A DNA stretch of 64,000 bases, taken from NCBI GenBank assembly GCA_033032175.1, contig CM065316.1, forward strand, positions 2,636,115 to 2,700,114, in the 5' to 3' direction. Shown here piece after piece: positions 31,327 through 40,780 of this stretch (position 1 is the stretch's first letter; each line of letters begins with the position of its first letter). The stretch is from Saturnia japonica. Taxonomy: Eukaryota > Arthropoda > Insecta > Lepidoptera > Saturniidae. A program made the translations under genes and the position numbers. Under the pieces are notes generated by a model. That model saw only the letters and a list, made by a program, of their open reading frames with translations, had not been told where the DNA came from and searched no databases.

Positions 31327-34089
31327 CTAGGCTTGGGTTACCGCTAGAGAGGGTGGACGTGACGGGTGTGCTGGAGCGAAATTGACCGCCCGCCCTCTGC
31401 GGAGAGAACGGTGGTTACGCGGGCGTGGGCGCTGGCACGCTCTGTTTGGAGAGACGGATGTGTAATATTTATTCGAATTTTCGATGTGATCGTCGGGATC
31501 AATAAAAATATTGCGCGGCCGGCGTTTGCACCGGATGTCCGTGGGTGCCGGAACATAAGTGGCGGCTGTTTTTATTAACGGATTCGCGTGGTTCGACGCG
31601 GTGTCGAAATACGAACGGGAGAGCTGTTTAACGTAGGCATGTATCGAAGGAAGCTCCATATCTCTATGGAGATCTACGCTTCGAACATACCACGGGGCCC
31701 CGGTGAGACGATAGAGGAACCTATTCTGTATCGATTGTAACCGTTTGAAACTCGACTCGGACATATGTGCGAACACGGCGCAACTGTATGTCAAAATTGG
31801 TCGAATACACGTCTTGTAGAGCGTGAGCTTATGTCGCGTGGACATTTTACTCACCGAACACAACAGAGGATGCAACCGGCCCAGGACCCACGCGGCCCTG
31901 TTCCTAACCTTACGGATGTGGGGTCTAAAAGAGAGCCTACTATCTAGGGTTACCCCTAGATATTTGGTCTCTCTTACATACGGAATCGGATTATCGTAGA
32001 GCTTAACAGGTTTAAGCTTCCACGGTATCTGTGACGAATCCGCATCGAAGAGCATCGCGGCGCTCTTCGAGGGATTAACGGCTATACGCCACTCGTTAAA
32101 CCACTTCCCGAGAGTGGTCACGGAGCGTTGGACTTTGTGTCTGAGGTGGGATCTATTCCTATCTGAGGCATATAAGACTGTATCGTCAGCGTATAGCCCT
32201 ACCTCGACCTCCGGGAGTCGAGGTAGGTCACTGACGTACAGGTTAAATAGGCTAGGAGCCAGGATCGAACCTTGGGGAACGCCTGAGCGTATTGGACGGG
32301 GCGTGGACAATTCACCTTCCACTCTATAGCGGAAGGTGCGATCTGTTAAATAGTCGCGAATTATTTTAATTAGCCTATCGGGGACTTCAAAGCGGTACAA
32401 CTTGTAAATCAATCCCTCGTGCCAGACCTTATCAAAGGCCTTGGCCACGTCGAAAAAGACCGCAAGTGTACGGCGGGGTTTATAAAGTTCAGCAAAATTA
32501 AATGCAACGTGCTCCGTGAGGCGGTGCACTTGATGAGTGCAAGAATATCTAGCACGGAAACCGAATTGCTCAGGCGGATAGAGGTCTTTCTCCTCTATTA
32601 TTGGCTTGAGACGGTTCAGAAGGATCCGCTCGTAAATTTTCCCTAACGTATTTAGGAGACTGATCGGGCGATAGCTGTCGGGAAGCGACGCGCTCTTGCC
32701 GGGCTTACGGATACCTATGACTATTGCCTTTTTCCAGGCGGCTGGAAAATGGCAGTGGACTATGGCTACATTGAAGATGCAGACCAATAGAGCTATGAGG
32801 CGATCAGGAAGAAGCCTAAGTACTTCATTCCTGATCCCGTCGGGACCTGGTGCTTTTCTGAGCTTAAGGCTTTTTATAATGAAAAGAACCTCCTCAGACG
32901 TGACTGGGGACAGGGAGGCTGTCGCGGGGAGCTTATCCAGCTCCCGCACGCATCCATCGATACCCTCGACCCGGTCGGTATTTGCATCGACACTGTTCGG
33001 AGAGCACTGGCTCTCCAAACAAGTGGCGAGGCACTCCGCCTTGTCGCTGCTATCGAAGGCGAGTGGTATACCGGGACCCCTCTCGAGGGGGGGCATAAGA
33101 TAAGAAGCCTCTATTTTGAGGCTGCGAGCTAGTTTCCAGTAAGCCAGATGCGACGGCCTTAGCCCTTCGACGAGGGCGTCCCATCTGTGACTCCTGAGTT
33201 CTAATATGCGGGCTCTAACCGCTCTCTGAAGCGCGCGTAAGCGTGCGCGGTTTTCCTCGGTCGGATAGTGGTCGTGGTCGATCGCGAGATCTACATCCGC
33301 AACGGACCCCAATACGTCCGGGATCCTATCTAAACTGGACGAGGACGGCCTGTCCGCAAGATAATGTTTTAACTTAGCATAGTCAACCACTTGGACCGAA
33401 GGAGGGCTAGAGTCGTCTGGTTGACCTAGCTGCATGATGACCGGACGGTGGTCGGAGTCGAGCTCGTGTACGACCCGAATGAGTCGTAACCGAAGCGCGA
33501 TACCTTTAATGAGAGCTACATCAAGCACTGTCGGCATACAGTTGTCTTGAAAGTGGGTGGGAGTGGGTGGCGCTATGACATCAAAGTTTAGCACGTTCGT
33601 TAGCTCTTCGAGTTTAACACCATTTCTGGAGTCTCTCCAATTGCCAAACGAAGTGTGTCCACAATTGAGGTCACCCGCTATAATGACCGATTCACCGAGC
33701 GAAAGTAGCTTTTCTAGGTCAGACCTGAGAGGCACTTTCCTCGGCGAGAGATAAACTGAAACTAACGTTATGGACGGGTGGTCGGTCATTCCTAGTCTAC
33801 ACACGGATACTTCCATATTGGTAAGTATCGGAGGATCTACCGGCGTACAATATAACGATCGTTTGTAATAAATGAGAGTGCCGCCCCCGCGGCCGGCCCG
33901 GTCATTTCTTACAATATTGTAGTTCGCGATTTTAGGATCACGTTTACTACGCTTTAAGAACGTCTCCTGCACTAAAAGAACATCTACTTGGTGATCTTTA
34001 AGAAAGGTCGCGACGAGATCACGCTGCGGAAGTAGGCTTCGCGCGTTAAAAAATGAAAGATTTAACGCTTTCGGTTTAAACTTAGCCAT
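31327..34089 (-). CDS. Jockey ORF2: AP endonuclease and reverse transcriptase
   Basis: 920-residue frame starting MAKFKPKALNLSFFNARSLL, 9 nt after the ORF1 stop codon. Residues about 1-220 are an exonuclease-endonuclease-phosphatase fold endonuclease that nicks the target: VQETF (metal-binding Glu), AGDLNCGH, DHRPV (catalytic Asp-His near 215). Residues about 400-700 are the reverse transcriptase: SLKLRKAPGPDGIRNEVL, YRPISLL, VFFDVAKAFDKVW (first catalytic Asp), SGVPQGSILAPSLFNLY, LYADDTVLYA (catalytic Asp pair). The C terminus has the usual SIQNRFLYRLTGAPWYVR region. No internal stop. The short intergenic gap fits reinitiation-type translation after ORF1. Assignment to the Jockey clade is from the overall block pattern. 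Confidence 0.93.
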   Translation of the reverse strand: MAKFKPKALNLSFFNARSLLPQRDLVATFLKDHQVDVLLVQETFLKRSKRDPKIANYNIVRNDRAGRGGGTLIYYKRSLYCTPVDPPILTNMEVSVCRLGMTDHPSITLVSVYLSPRKVPLRSDLEKLLSLGESVIIAGDLNCGHTSFGNWRDSRNGVKLEELTNVLNFDVIAPPTPTHFQDNCMPTVLDVALIKGIALRLRLIRVVHELDSDHRPVIMQLGQPDDSSPPSVQVVDYAKLKHYLADRPSSSSLDRIPDVLGSVADVDLAIDHDHYPTEENRARLRALQRAVRARILELRSHRWDALVEGLRPSHLAYWKLARSLKIEASYLMPPLERGPGIPLAFDSSDKAECLATCLESQCSPNSVDANTDRVEGIDGCVRELDKLPATASLSPVTSEEVLFIIKSLKLRKAPGPDGIRNEVLRLLPDRLIALLVCIFNVAIVHCHFPAAWKKAIVIGIRKPGKSASLPDSYRPISLLNTLGKIYERILLNRLKPIIEEKDLYPPEQFGFRARYSCTHQVHRLTEHVAFNFAELYKPRRTLAVFFDVAKAFDKVWHEGLIYKLYRFEVPDRLIKIIRDYLTDRTFRYRVEGELSTPRPIRSGVPQGSILAPSLFNLYVSDLPRLPEVEVGLYADDTVLYASDRNRSHLRHKVQRSVTTLGKWFNEWRIAVNPSKSAAMLFDADSSQIPWKLKPVKLYDNPIPYVRETKYLGVTLDSRLSFRPHIRKVRNRAAWVLGRLHPLLCSVSKMSTRHKLTLYKTCIRPILTYSCAVFAHMSESSFKRLQSIQNRFLYRLTGAPWYVRSVDLHRDMELPSIHAYVKQLSRSYFDTASNHANPLIKTAATYVPAPTDIRCKRRPRNIFIDPDDHIENSNKYYTSVSPNRACQRPRPRNHRSLRRGRAVNFAPAHPSRPPSLAVTQA

Positions 34090-34098
34090 TGAAAGGCC

Positions 34099-34922
34099 CT
34101 AATTTTTATTACTCGCCTCGCGATCGAGACGTTGTAGTGTCTCTACGAGGCGGGGGAACGCGCAAGCGGTCTTGATGAGACCGAAGCGCTCCAAATGGTC
34201 GTTGTATTCGATGAGCTCGCGGATATCGCGCTCGCGGGTGAGCAGTATCATTAGGTCGTTACTATTGACGACAGTGTTAGCGGGCGCGCGGGGCGCGGGA
34301 ATATCCATAGCCATAAGGGGCTGTGGATTGGGGCGGCGGGGGCCCCATGCGTTCTGCGATGAACGCACGGGTTGGGGTTGCACCACGCGGGGTGCGGAGG
34401 GGCCGGCGGCGGCCGGGAGCTGGCGCGGGACCGGCAGCGCGGGAAATTCCCCTGACGCCAGCAGGGGTTGCGCTTTGATGGCTGAGGCGGGGGGCGCCGC
34501 CCGGGGGTCCGCCTGCCTCTGTGTACGTGGCCGCGTGGTACGCGGGGCCTTGGGGCAACCGCGATAATTCGCGGGATGCCCCTCCTCCCCGCATAACACG
34601 CAGCTCGGGGGGACGACGGAGTCACGCTCGCGCGTGCACTCCCGTGTGGGGTGGTCCTCTCGGCACTTTACGCACCGCGGACGAGAATGACGGTTACGGG
34701 CAGCGTGCCCGTACAGCTGGCAGTTGTGGCACTGCGCAGGCTGGTGGTTTTTGTATGGGGGCTCCACGTTAATCCCGGAGAGCCCGCACACCGTCTCTAG
34801 CTGGAAGACTACCATTTGTAGTGGCCGCTTATCTTTACTGTACATCCGGTGTACTTCCCGGATGGGATAACTTTGCTCCTTGAGCGAGGAGCACACCTCC
34901 GACGGGTCGAGCTCCACCGGAA
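34099..34922 (-). pseudogene. Jockey ORF1 (Gag-like), N terminus missing
   Basis: The frame enters from the 5' truncation point without a real start (the first possible codon is GTG at 34917). It begins with the PRE/C2HC-associated region (PIREVHRMYSKDKRPLQMVV), followed by CCHC knuckles. The first reads CHNCQLYGHAARNR, where the fourth zinc ligand is Arg. The next are CVKCREDHPTREC and CVLCGEEGHPANYRGC. A Pro/Ala-rich segment and a short charged C terminus follow, ending TAG at 34099-34101. In intact elements this nucleic-acid-binding protein packages LINE RNA. Roughly the first half is absent. Confidence 0.85.
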
Positions 34923-35100
34923 TGCTCGTTGGCCCCAGTAGTGCGCCTTTTATATTGTTTGCCGGAGAGCGAGACGGACGATGGCGTCTCTATCTGTACT
35001 GCTCATTACCAAACTTGGGTGTGGTCCGGTAACCGCGGTAACGCGTCGTGGTTGCACTATCGCTGTCTCTGTCTATTATTATTATTACTTGTATACAGAA
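34923..35100. other. GC-rich block right of the Jockey insertion
   Basis: Begins with the second 'tgctcgttggc' and continues the GC-rich character of 30190-30799 ('ggagagcgagacggacgatgg', 'ggtccggtaaccgcggtaacgcg'), then decays to AT-rich DNA. Confidence 0.4.
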
Positions 35101-35620
35101 TACAATAAATCGTTAATATCTCTAATTACAATAATTCAATTACTATAAAAACTATTTCACATAAATGTAGACACAAATACCTATCCAAAAACACTAACTT
35201 TAACATTATAGGTTAATAAACATGGGAGATACAAAGCATTAAACATTGCAACTTTAAAACGTCTTGTGACTCGTTATATACACACTATTTGTTGTTACAA
35301 ACATTATAAAACATATACAGAAGGCCATTTTACTTATATAACACAAAACATTACGTACAACTTTTATAAAATATGAATTATTGCCAATATATGATTTTAG
35401 TACTTTAAGTGATTATTTTTATTAAACTACAAACATTTTCATAACTTATATACTGTTCTTACTTACCTACACGTTATAATATCATATTCAAAACATTAGA
35501 AACATTAAATTATTGATTGTTCGTGCAAATTATTCATCCCTACAACTTATATTTACAATTGTTATTCTCGTATCATTACGCTTAGGCCTACGCGTCGCTA
35601 ACAGGTATCCCGGCAATTTC
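35100..35620. other. No gene seen
   Basis: AT-rich. Nothing recognised. Confidence 0.4.
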
Positions 35621-35635
35621 CGTATGTGGTCCCGT

Positions 35636-35706
35636 GGGGGTTAGTGGTGGGGGGTCAGGGGGTCCTGACAATTTCCCTGTGGGGATCAGTGGGGTGTCAG
35701 TAGGGG
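35636..35706 (+). other. Cluster of six G-runs (G-quadruplex candidate)
   Basis: Runs of 5, 6, 5, 4, 4 and 4 G occur within 71 bp (35636-35640, 35649-35654, 35658-35662, 35681-35684, 35691-35694, 35703-35706). They sit in a weak tandem repeat ('gacaatttccctgtgggg' resembles 'ggcaatttccgtatgtgg'). Confidence 0.7.
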
Positions 35707-35904
35707 TTGCAGTGGTTATTTTCATATCTGTATATTCATAATTCATAGTATATATATTCCATCATATAGAGTTGCGATGCTTCGCCACGGCCTGTATAGC
35801 TACGCCAACATTCAGGTTTACCCCTCGTCTATAGATGTTTCACATCAAAAACAAATTACATTTGTGTATAAAAAAGATGTATTTAGGAAGTAAGTACCTA
35901 AAAT

Positions 35905-36200
35905 TGTTTTTTTTCTCCTCCGGGGTGAAAAGTTCACTTTTAGTCCCTGTCACGCGGGAGAAAAGTACCCGATTCTCTCCTGGTGAGATGACAAATGTGC
36001 GCATGCGCGTACTTTACTTTATCTCCCGGTAACCTAGCAACTGCGTGTTTATATTATCATCCCGGAGGAGAAAAGAATTGTAAACGCACCTAGGGAGAAA
36101 AGTAGGACATTCACGCCCACGCGTATGGAGTCACCCGATCGGCTCGGGTACAACCATACGCGCGGGCGTGAATGTCCTACTTTTCTCCCTCGGTGCGTAA
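35905..36200. mobile_element. Nested hairpin element
   Basis: Inner hairpin: 43-nt arms at 36086-36128 and 36154-36196 with two mismatches, 25-nt loop. Outer arms: 'ttctcctccgggg' (about 35915-35927) and 'cccggaggagaa' (about 36061-36072). The word 'ggagaaaagt' recurs several times. No coding capacity. A foldback/MITE-type element is the simplest reading. Confidence 0.7.
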
Positions 36201-36209
36201 TATACTATT

Positions 36210-36405
36210 ATTGTGTAAGTAAATATACTATTTACATAATCAAAAAAGGCTTTATAGAATGACGTTCTGAAACAGGCGTCCGCGTCATCTCTGCGTCATA
36301 CGCTTGCTACGTAGTACGTACAATATTACACATTCTTATCATACGATTGCGCAAATCGCAAACCACAGCATCGCGTTGATGACTTTCATAAATTAATTAA
36401 CTAAC
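36210..36405 (+). repeat. Dispersed repeat family D, copy 2
   Basis: 'taagtaaatatactatttacataatcaaaaa', 'ctgaaacaggcgtccgcgtcat', 'ctgcgtcatacgctt' and 'cattcttatcatac' match 29270-29455 in order. Confidence 0.6.
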
Positions 36406-36419
36406 ACGTTCCTGTGACT

Positions 36420-37185
36420 ATTACGAGTATTATGACGTTAACTATGACTATCATATTATATTAAGTGAGCAATTCTTTTATATATATTCTTATAGAAAGA
36501 AAAAAATAAAAGTTTATTTAGGTATTCATAATACAACACATCAAAAACAAAAAAATTAAAAACATAAAATCAACACAACTAAAAAAATAATAATAGGTAA
36601 CGTGCCGTACGAGAATAAGCAGGTCCCAGTCTCAGTGTAGTAATTAATAACAATTTACTTCTTTGGTTCGTCTTCCAACACAATTTATTGGATCTCTATC
36701 TACATTTCTAGCGAATACATTTTCTTGTTATCTTCTGACATCTCTTTAAAATCGAGAAACAAAACTATTAACATAGAGGAATATATCGTAGATCCTGCCA
36801 GTACTTATAGTAAACTATAACTATAAAAAGATAGGTTTTAATTCCGAACCACAACATTCAGCATAATTGTTACACTGAATCAGTGCAGCGCTGGTATTCT
36901 GACTGAGCCACAATAACAGACATCACGGGCATAATAAAATAAAAACAAAAACAAATAGTAAATTTAAAAATAAAATAATACATACGAACAATTAACAAAT
37001 AATAAATTAGACAAAGAGCAATTAAAACTGTGTGTGAGAGAGAGAGAGAGAGTGAAGAGTATATATATAATTGGTTCTCGGAAACTGCTCCAACGATTTC
37101 CTTGAAACTTTGCATTTAGATAATGTTTTACATTCCAAGTTTACCTAGATAGGTGTTTTTCTTTTTTTGTTTATAAGACACCGAG
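36420..37185. other. No gene; (GA)n microsatellite
   Basis: AT-rich. A GA-dinucleotide tract of about nine units is at roughly 37033-37051. No protein-like frame. Confidence 0.5.
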
Positions 37186-37189
37186 CACA

Positions 37190-37945
37190 GCTCGGTCGCC
37201 CAGATATAAAATCAACGGGGACGATATAAGATTTATTAGATTTACAGATGATAAAGCAGCAGTAGCCAAGCCAAATAAAGAATTACAGCGTTTATTAATA
37301 GGAATGGATACAATATTTAGTAACACTGGTCTTAAAATCAACACAAACAAAACAAAAACATTAATAGCTTCAAAAAGACAAGTCCCGATTACTGTTAATA
37401 ATACGCCCATCGAAGAAGTCAAAACATTCAAATATTTAGGAAGCATAATTATAAATGACTTTAGGTGTGTATCTGATACCTATCATAGCCCAAATAGCAA
37501 TGGCAAAGAAGGTTTTTAATGAGAGGAAATATTTATTTAGAACAAAAATATCAAAACGTGTCAAAAATAAATTAATAAAATATATGTTTGGAGTGTAGCT
37601 TTATATGGCTGTGAAACTGTATGTGGAACTATGGCTGTATATGGAGAGAATCAGTTGGATGGAAAGAAAAAATAATGAAAAGAGGTATTAAACATGGTAA
37701 AACAGAGGACTATATAGGATATATAGGATAGGATATGACTGGAGATAATTCGAAATAGGACGAAGACATATTGAAAACGTTAATAGAAGGAAAGGAAAGA
37801 GGAAGACTAAGAAAGACGTACATTCCAGCAAGTGAAGGAAAAAAGAGGCGTCGTGTCGTGTCACGATGTCAAGAGGAAGGCACAGTGTAGAGAGAGCTGG
37901 AGATTGCTCCACCGACAAGAGTACCACTGCTCTTAAGTTTTATGA
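37190..37945 (+). pseudogene. Decayed LINE reverse transcriptase, C-terminal part
   Basis: Plus-strand pieces read 'RFTDDKAAVAKPNKELQRLL' (a degenerate F-A-D-D box), 'TGLKINTNKTKTL', 'EEVKTFKYLGSIII', then in shifted frames 'IAMAKKVFNE', 'GVLYGCET'-like and 'RMERISW'-like words. This order is characteristic of the C-terminal half of one insect endonuclease-reverse transcriptase LINE group. Many stops and shifts; no intact domain remains. Clade not assigned. Confidence 0.7.
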
Positions 37946-38009
37946 TGATGACTTTAATTATGATTTTCTTATACTATACAAATTAAAAAAAAAATTACCT
38001 TCAAACCTT

Positions 38010-38751
38010 CATATCTGTTTTTTTTTAATTCAGAAAATGATCAAATACACACTAATTGAAAGTTTATGAAAATGTACATACAAGTACTCACAATCATTAT
38101 TCACAATATCATTTTCAATTAAGGCATCAACTTGCACATTTGAAATATCCATCGGAATACCATCTGAAAAAAGTACATACGTATAATACGTACACGTATA
38201 CAAAACACCGCGGTTGTTGTGATGCCTTTCCCAACTAATAACTAAATAAAGTGGGATCTTCTAACAAGATTTTCGCTCTCTTGTCAGAACTATCTAGGGA
38301 GTTTTTTTGCCATGTCACAAATTCGTACTTTTTAATTTTCGTACCTACTTTTGTATTGTTGGAATTTGCAACTTACATATTTTTAGTTTAGCGCCCTCTA
38401 GGGAGTTTTTGTGATAAAATGCGAACTTGTACTTTTGTAACGTAATTTGCAAAATCCATAATTTTATTTTGTTAGAGTTCTCATTTTAGTCCCCTCTATT
38501 GTTACTTCTGTACGAACTGGAAATGGTGTAATTTCTCATCATTGATCATTCAAAATTATTCCCATACTGTTTGTACAGAGGCCGCAAACCGAAATAATTT
38601 TATTTCTACGATTAAAGTAATCTAACACAATATCAATCAGTAACAGAATGTCATAAGTGTTGTCTAAAAAGTTTTTGTTTCGTGCCTTTTTGATGAGGTT
38701 ATAAAATTCATTATTGCGTGGCAATAAACCTCTTTTGTACCATTTTACCAT
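38010..38751 (-). repeat. Repeat family E, long copy with conserved short frame
   Basis: 38539-38751 (minus) encodes RNNEFYNLIKKARNKNFLDN followed by TYDILLLIDIVLDY. 38045-38150 (minus) encodes ALIENDIVNNDCEYLY. The same two peptides, joined directly, occur at 53486-53692. The protein is not recognised; probably part of a mobile element gene. Confidence 0.5.
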
Positions 38752-39074
38752 TGGCCTAAATCTTTCCCGGGGATTCCTATCTCATTTTCTACCACGTTAA
38801 TAAATCTTATGAATTCATGTGTCTGTCTCTTTTTATTGTCGCTTTTTCGTTTCATCTGCTTTCAAATCACGACGATGCTAAAGAAGTTTTTACTTCAAAA
38901 AGTTATGTCTTACGGCTGCACATCCATAAATTATTAATCATACATTCGAATTGAGACCCACCTCAATTTTTTTTTAGTCGGATAACAAAACAACGAGTCG
39001 TATTAAAAAATATACTTATCCAAAGAATAATATTCGATGATACTGTAAGAGATTTAGTATCATAATAATTATAT

Positions 39075-39255
39075 ACCTTTCTGGAAGGAGTTTTTTCCTG
39101 GCAACGTCCATAACTAAATTAATTCTTCTTAAACTAATTAATTCTTTAAAATTAATATTCTCGTTGGAAAGAAAGAGGATTAAAATACTTTTTAGTTAGA
39201 AGTGCCATCTGTTGTGGTTGCTAATGAGTTGCCATTTATTAACATCTGTTTCTAA
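39075..39255 (-). repeat. Dispersed repeat family H, reverse copy
   Basis: 'aagtgccatctgttgtggttgctaat' and 'ttggaaagaaagaggatt', preceded by 'aattaattcttcttaaact', match the family in reverse orientation. Confidence 0.35.
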
Positions 39256-39299
39256 AATTACATCTGGTAGATTGTTTATTTAAACTAATACATATTATA

Positions 39300-39400
39300 A
39301 ACGTGAAAAGTTTATTTGTTTGGTTGAACACGCTAATCTCAGGAACTACTGGTTTGTAGTCTCGGGTATGTCGGAGTCCCTATGAAAGCTCATATCTCGG
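39300..39400 (+). repeat. Partial family C repeat
   Basis: 'aacgtgaaaagtttatttg', 'gaacacgctaatctcaggaact' and 'actggt' resemble the end of family C in forward orientation. Confidence 0.4.
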
Positions 39401-39559
39401 CCGGCTTACGCTCTACCAACTGCGTTCCTTGTGTTTGTAGTGTGTGTTCGTTTTACCCTCTTAGTATTACGACTTGGCTTCTAACCCGGACAAGATCACG
39501 TTTTTTCTGATTACGACTTACTTATATTCAAAGTGAAAAGAATAAATTCTTAGCTTAGG

Positions 39560-40233
39560 CAATTAAACAACACCTTAGTTAAAATCTCTGAATGGTTTGC
39601 TTTCAATAATTTACTACTAAATGCAAACAAAACCAAATGTATGAGATTTGTCTCATTGTCTGTTGATAGTAGTATCAAGATAGAAGGGAATTTAGTAGGC
39701 TTAGTTGATAGTACTGTCTTCTTGGGCATTCATTACCCATGATTCAAAATTACAATGGGGTCCGCATATTAAAACTAAGCTCTGCTGCATCTGCAGTACG
39801 CAAGATTCGCCAGTTAACAGATATTGCCACTGCTAGGTTAGTCTACTTCGCTTACTTTCATAGCTTAATGTCTTACGGTATTTTGCTGTGGAGTTCAGCA
39901 GCTGAGGTAGATACCATATTTATATTACAAAAGCGAGCAGTTCGAGCAATTTACAATATGAGTCCCCGCGAATCACTGGAATCCAGCAATTTAGTATTTT
40001 AACTTTGCCCTCCCAATACGTCTTTGATAACTTAATATATGTTTGTAAAAACTTGTTAATACTAGAAATAGAGATAAATTAGTCGTACCGTGTTTTAGAG
40101 TTAGTAAAACTAATAAAAGTTTTTTAGGTAATAGTGTTAGTTTCTATAACAAGATCCCGAAGCACATTACTGATTTGCCGGACAACAAGTTCAAGGACCA
40201 TGTCAAGCGGGTTTTACTGTCAAAAGGTTCTTC
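39560..40233 (+). pseudogene. Decayed LINE reverse transcriptase C terminus (CR1/Rex-like)
   Basis: Reads 'WFAFNNLLLNANKTKCMRF', 'VDSTVFLGIHY', then 'SAASAVRKIRQLTDIATARL', 'VYFAYFHSLMSYGILLWSSA' and 'ILQKRAVRAIYNMSPRESLE'. In another frame come 'LPSQYVFDNLIYVCKN', and near 40150 'FYNKIPKHITDLPDNKFKDH' and 'VKRVL'. This is the thumb/C-terminal region of an insect LINE reverse transcriptase. At least two frameshifts; RT core motifs lost upstream. Confidence 0.75.
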
Positions 40234-40780
40234 TTCTTCTTCCTAACTTGGCAACCGGTCCTCTTTAATGAAGACCATTACTGCCATTAACGAGTGAATT
40301 ATATTATCAAGTGTTATGACGATTCAGTATCCTAACAAGATGGTGGCTCCCTTATTAAAACTTTCTACGAAGATTTTGTGGGACTTCAGAATAAATGCTT
40401 TCAGCTTATATTTATAATTCTATTTTATTTATTTGGTACGTATTGCTTCACAGCACATTTAACACAAAATATACATTTGTTATGTTTTGCAATCATGTGG
40501 TGCCAATTACGAAACAATTATTATTAAATTTTGTTTGTTATGCAGCGGTTAAATATTTATATACATAAAAAATATCATTATGAGGTATTATGTGTTTCTA
40601 TATCTCAATGTGAGTGGGAGTGTGAATATGCGTGTAGTGTGCGTGTGCGTGAGAGTGTTAGGTGTGGTGGGATCATATGCTCCTGAGTGAAAGCATATGT
40701 GAATTGTATATTTATGTATGTTTTAAGCAATAGAGAGTAAACTGAGTCCTTTCTGTGTTCCTGTTTCACAGCCATGATGA

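Larger units (their letters stand above)
30800..34922 (-). mobile_element. Jockey-type LINE, copy 2 (minus strand, 5'-truncated)
   Basis: The element runs from its 5' truncation point at 34922 to a poly(A) tail (T-run 30800-30822). An exact 11-bp target-site duplication flanks it. It holds the end of ORF1, an intact ORF2 and a 3' UTR of about 0.5 kb. Where they overlap, copy 1 (10934-12514) differs at only a few positions. Intact ORF2, an exact duplication and an uneroded tail point to a recent insertion. The missing 5' end means it probably has no promoter of its own. Confidence 0.93.

Noticed and set aside
31344..33754. Plus-strand frames opposite Jockey ORF2
   Set aside because: Shadows of the intact 920-residue minus-strand frame; no motifs of their own.
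34172..34772. Several overlapping open frames on both strands within the Jockey ORF1 region
   Set aside because: They are a by-product of GC-rich coding sequence. Only the minus-strand frame with zinc knuckles has protein features.
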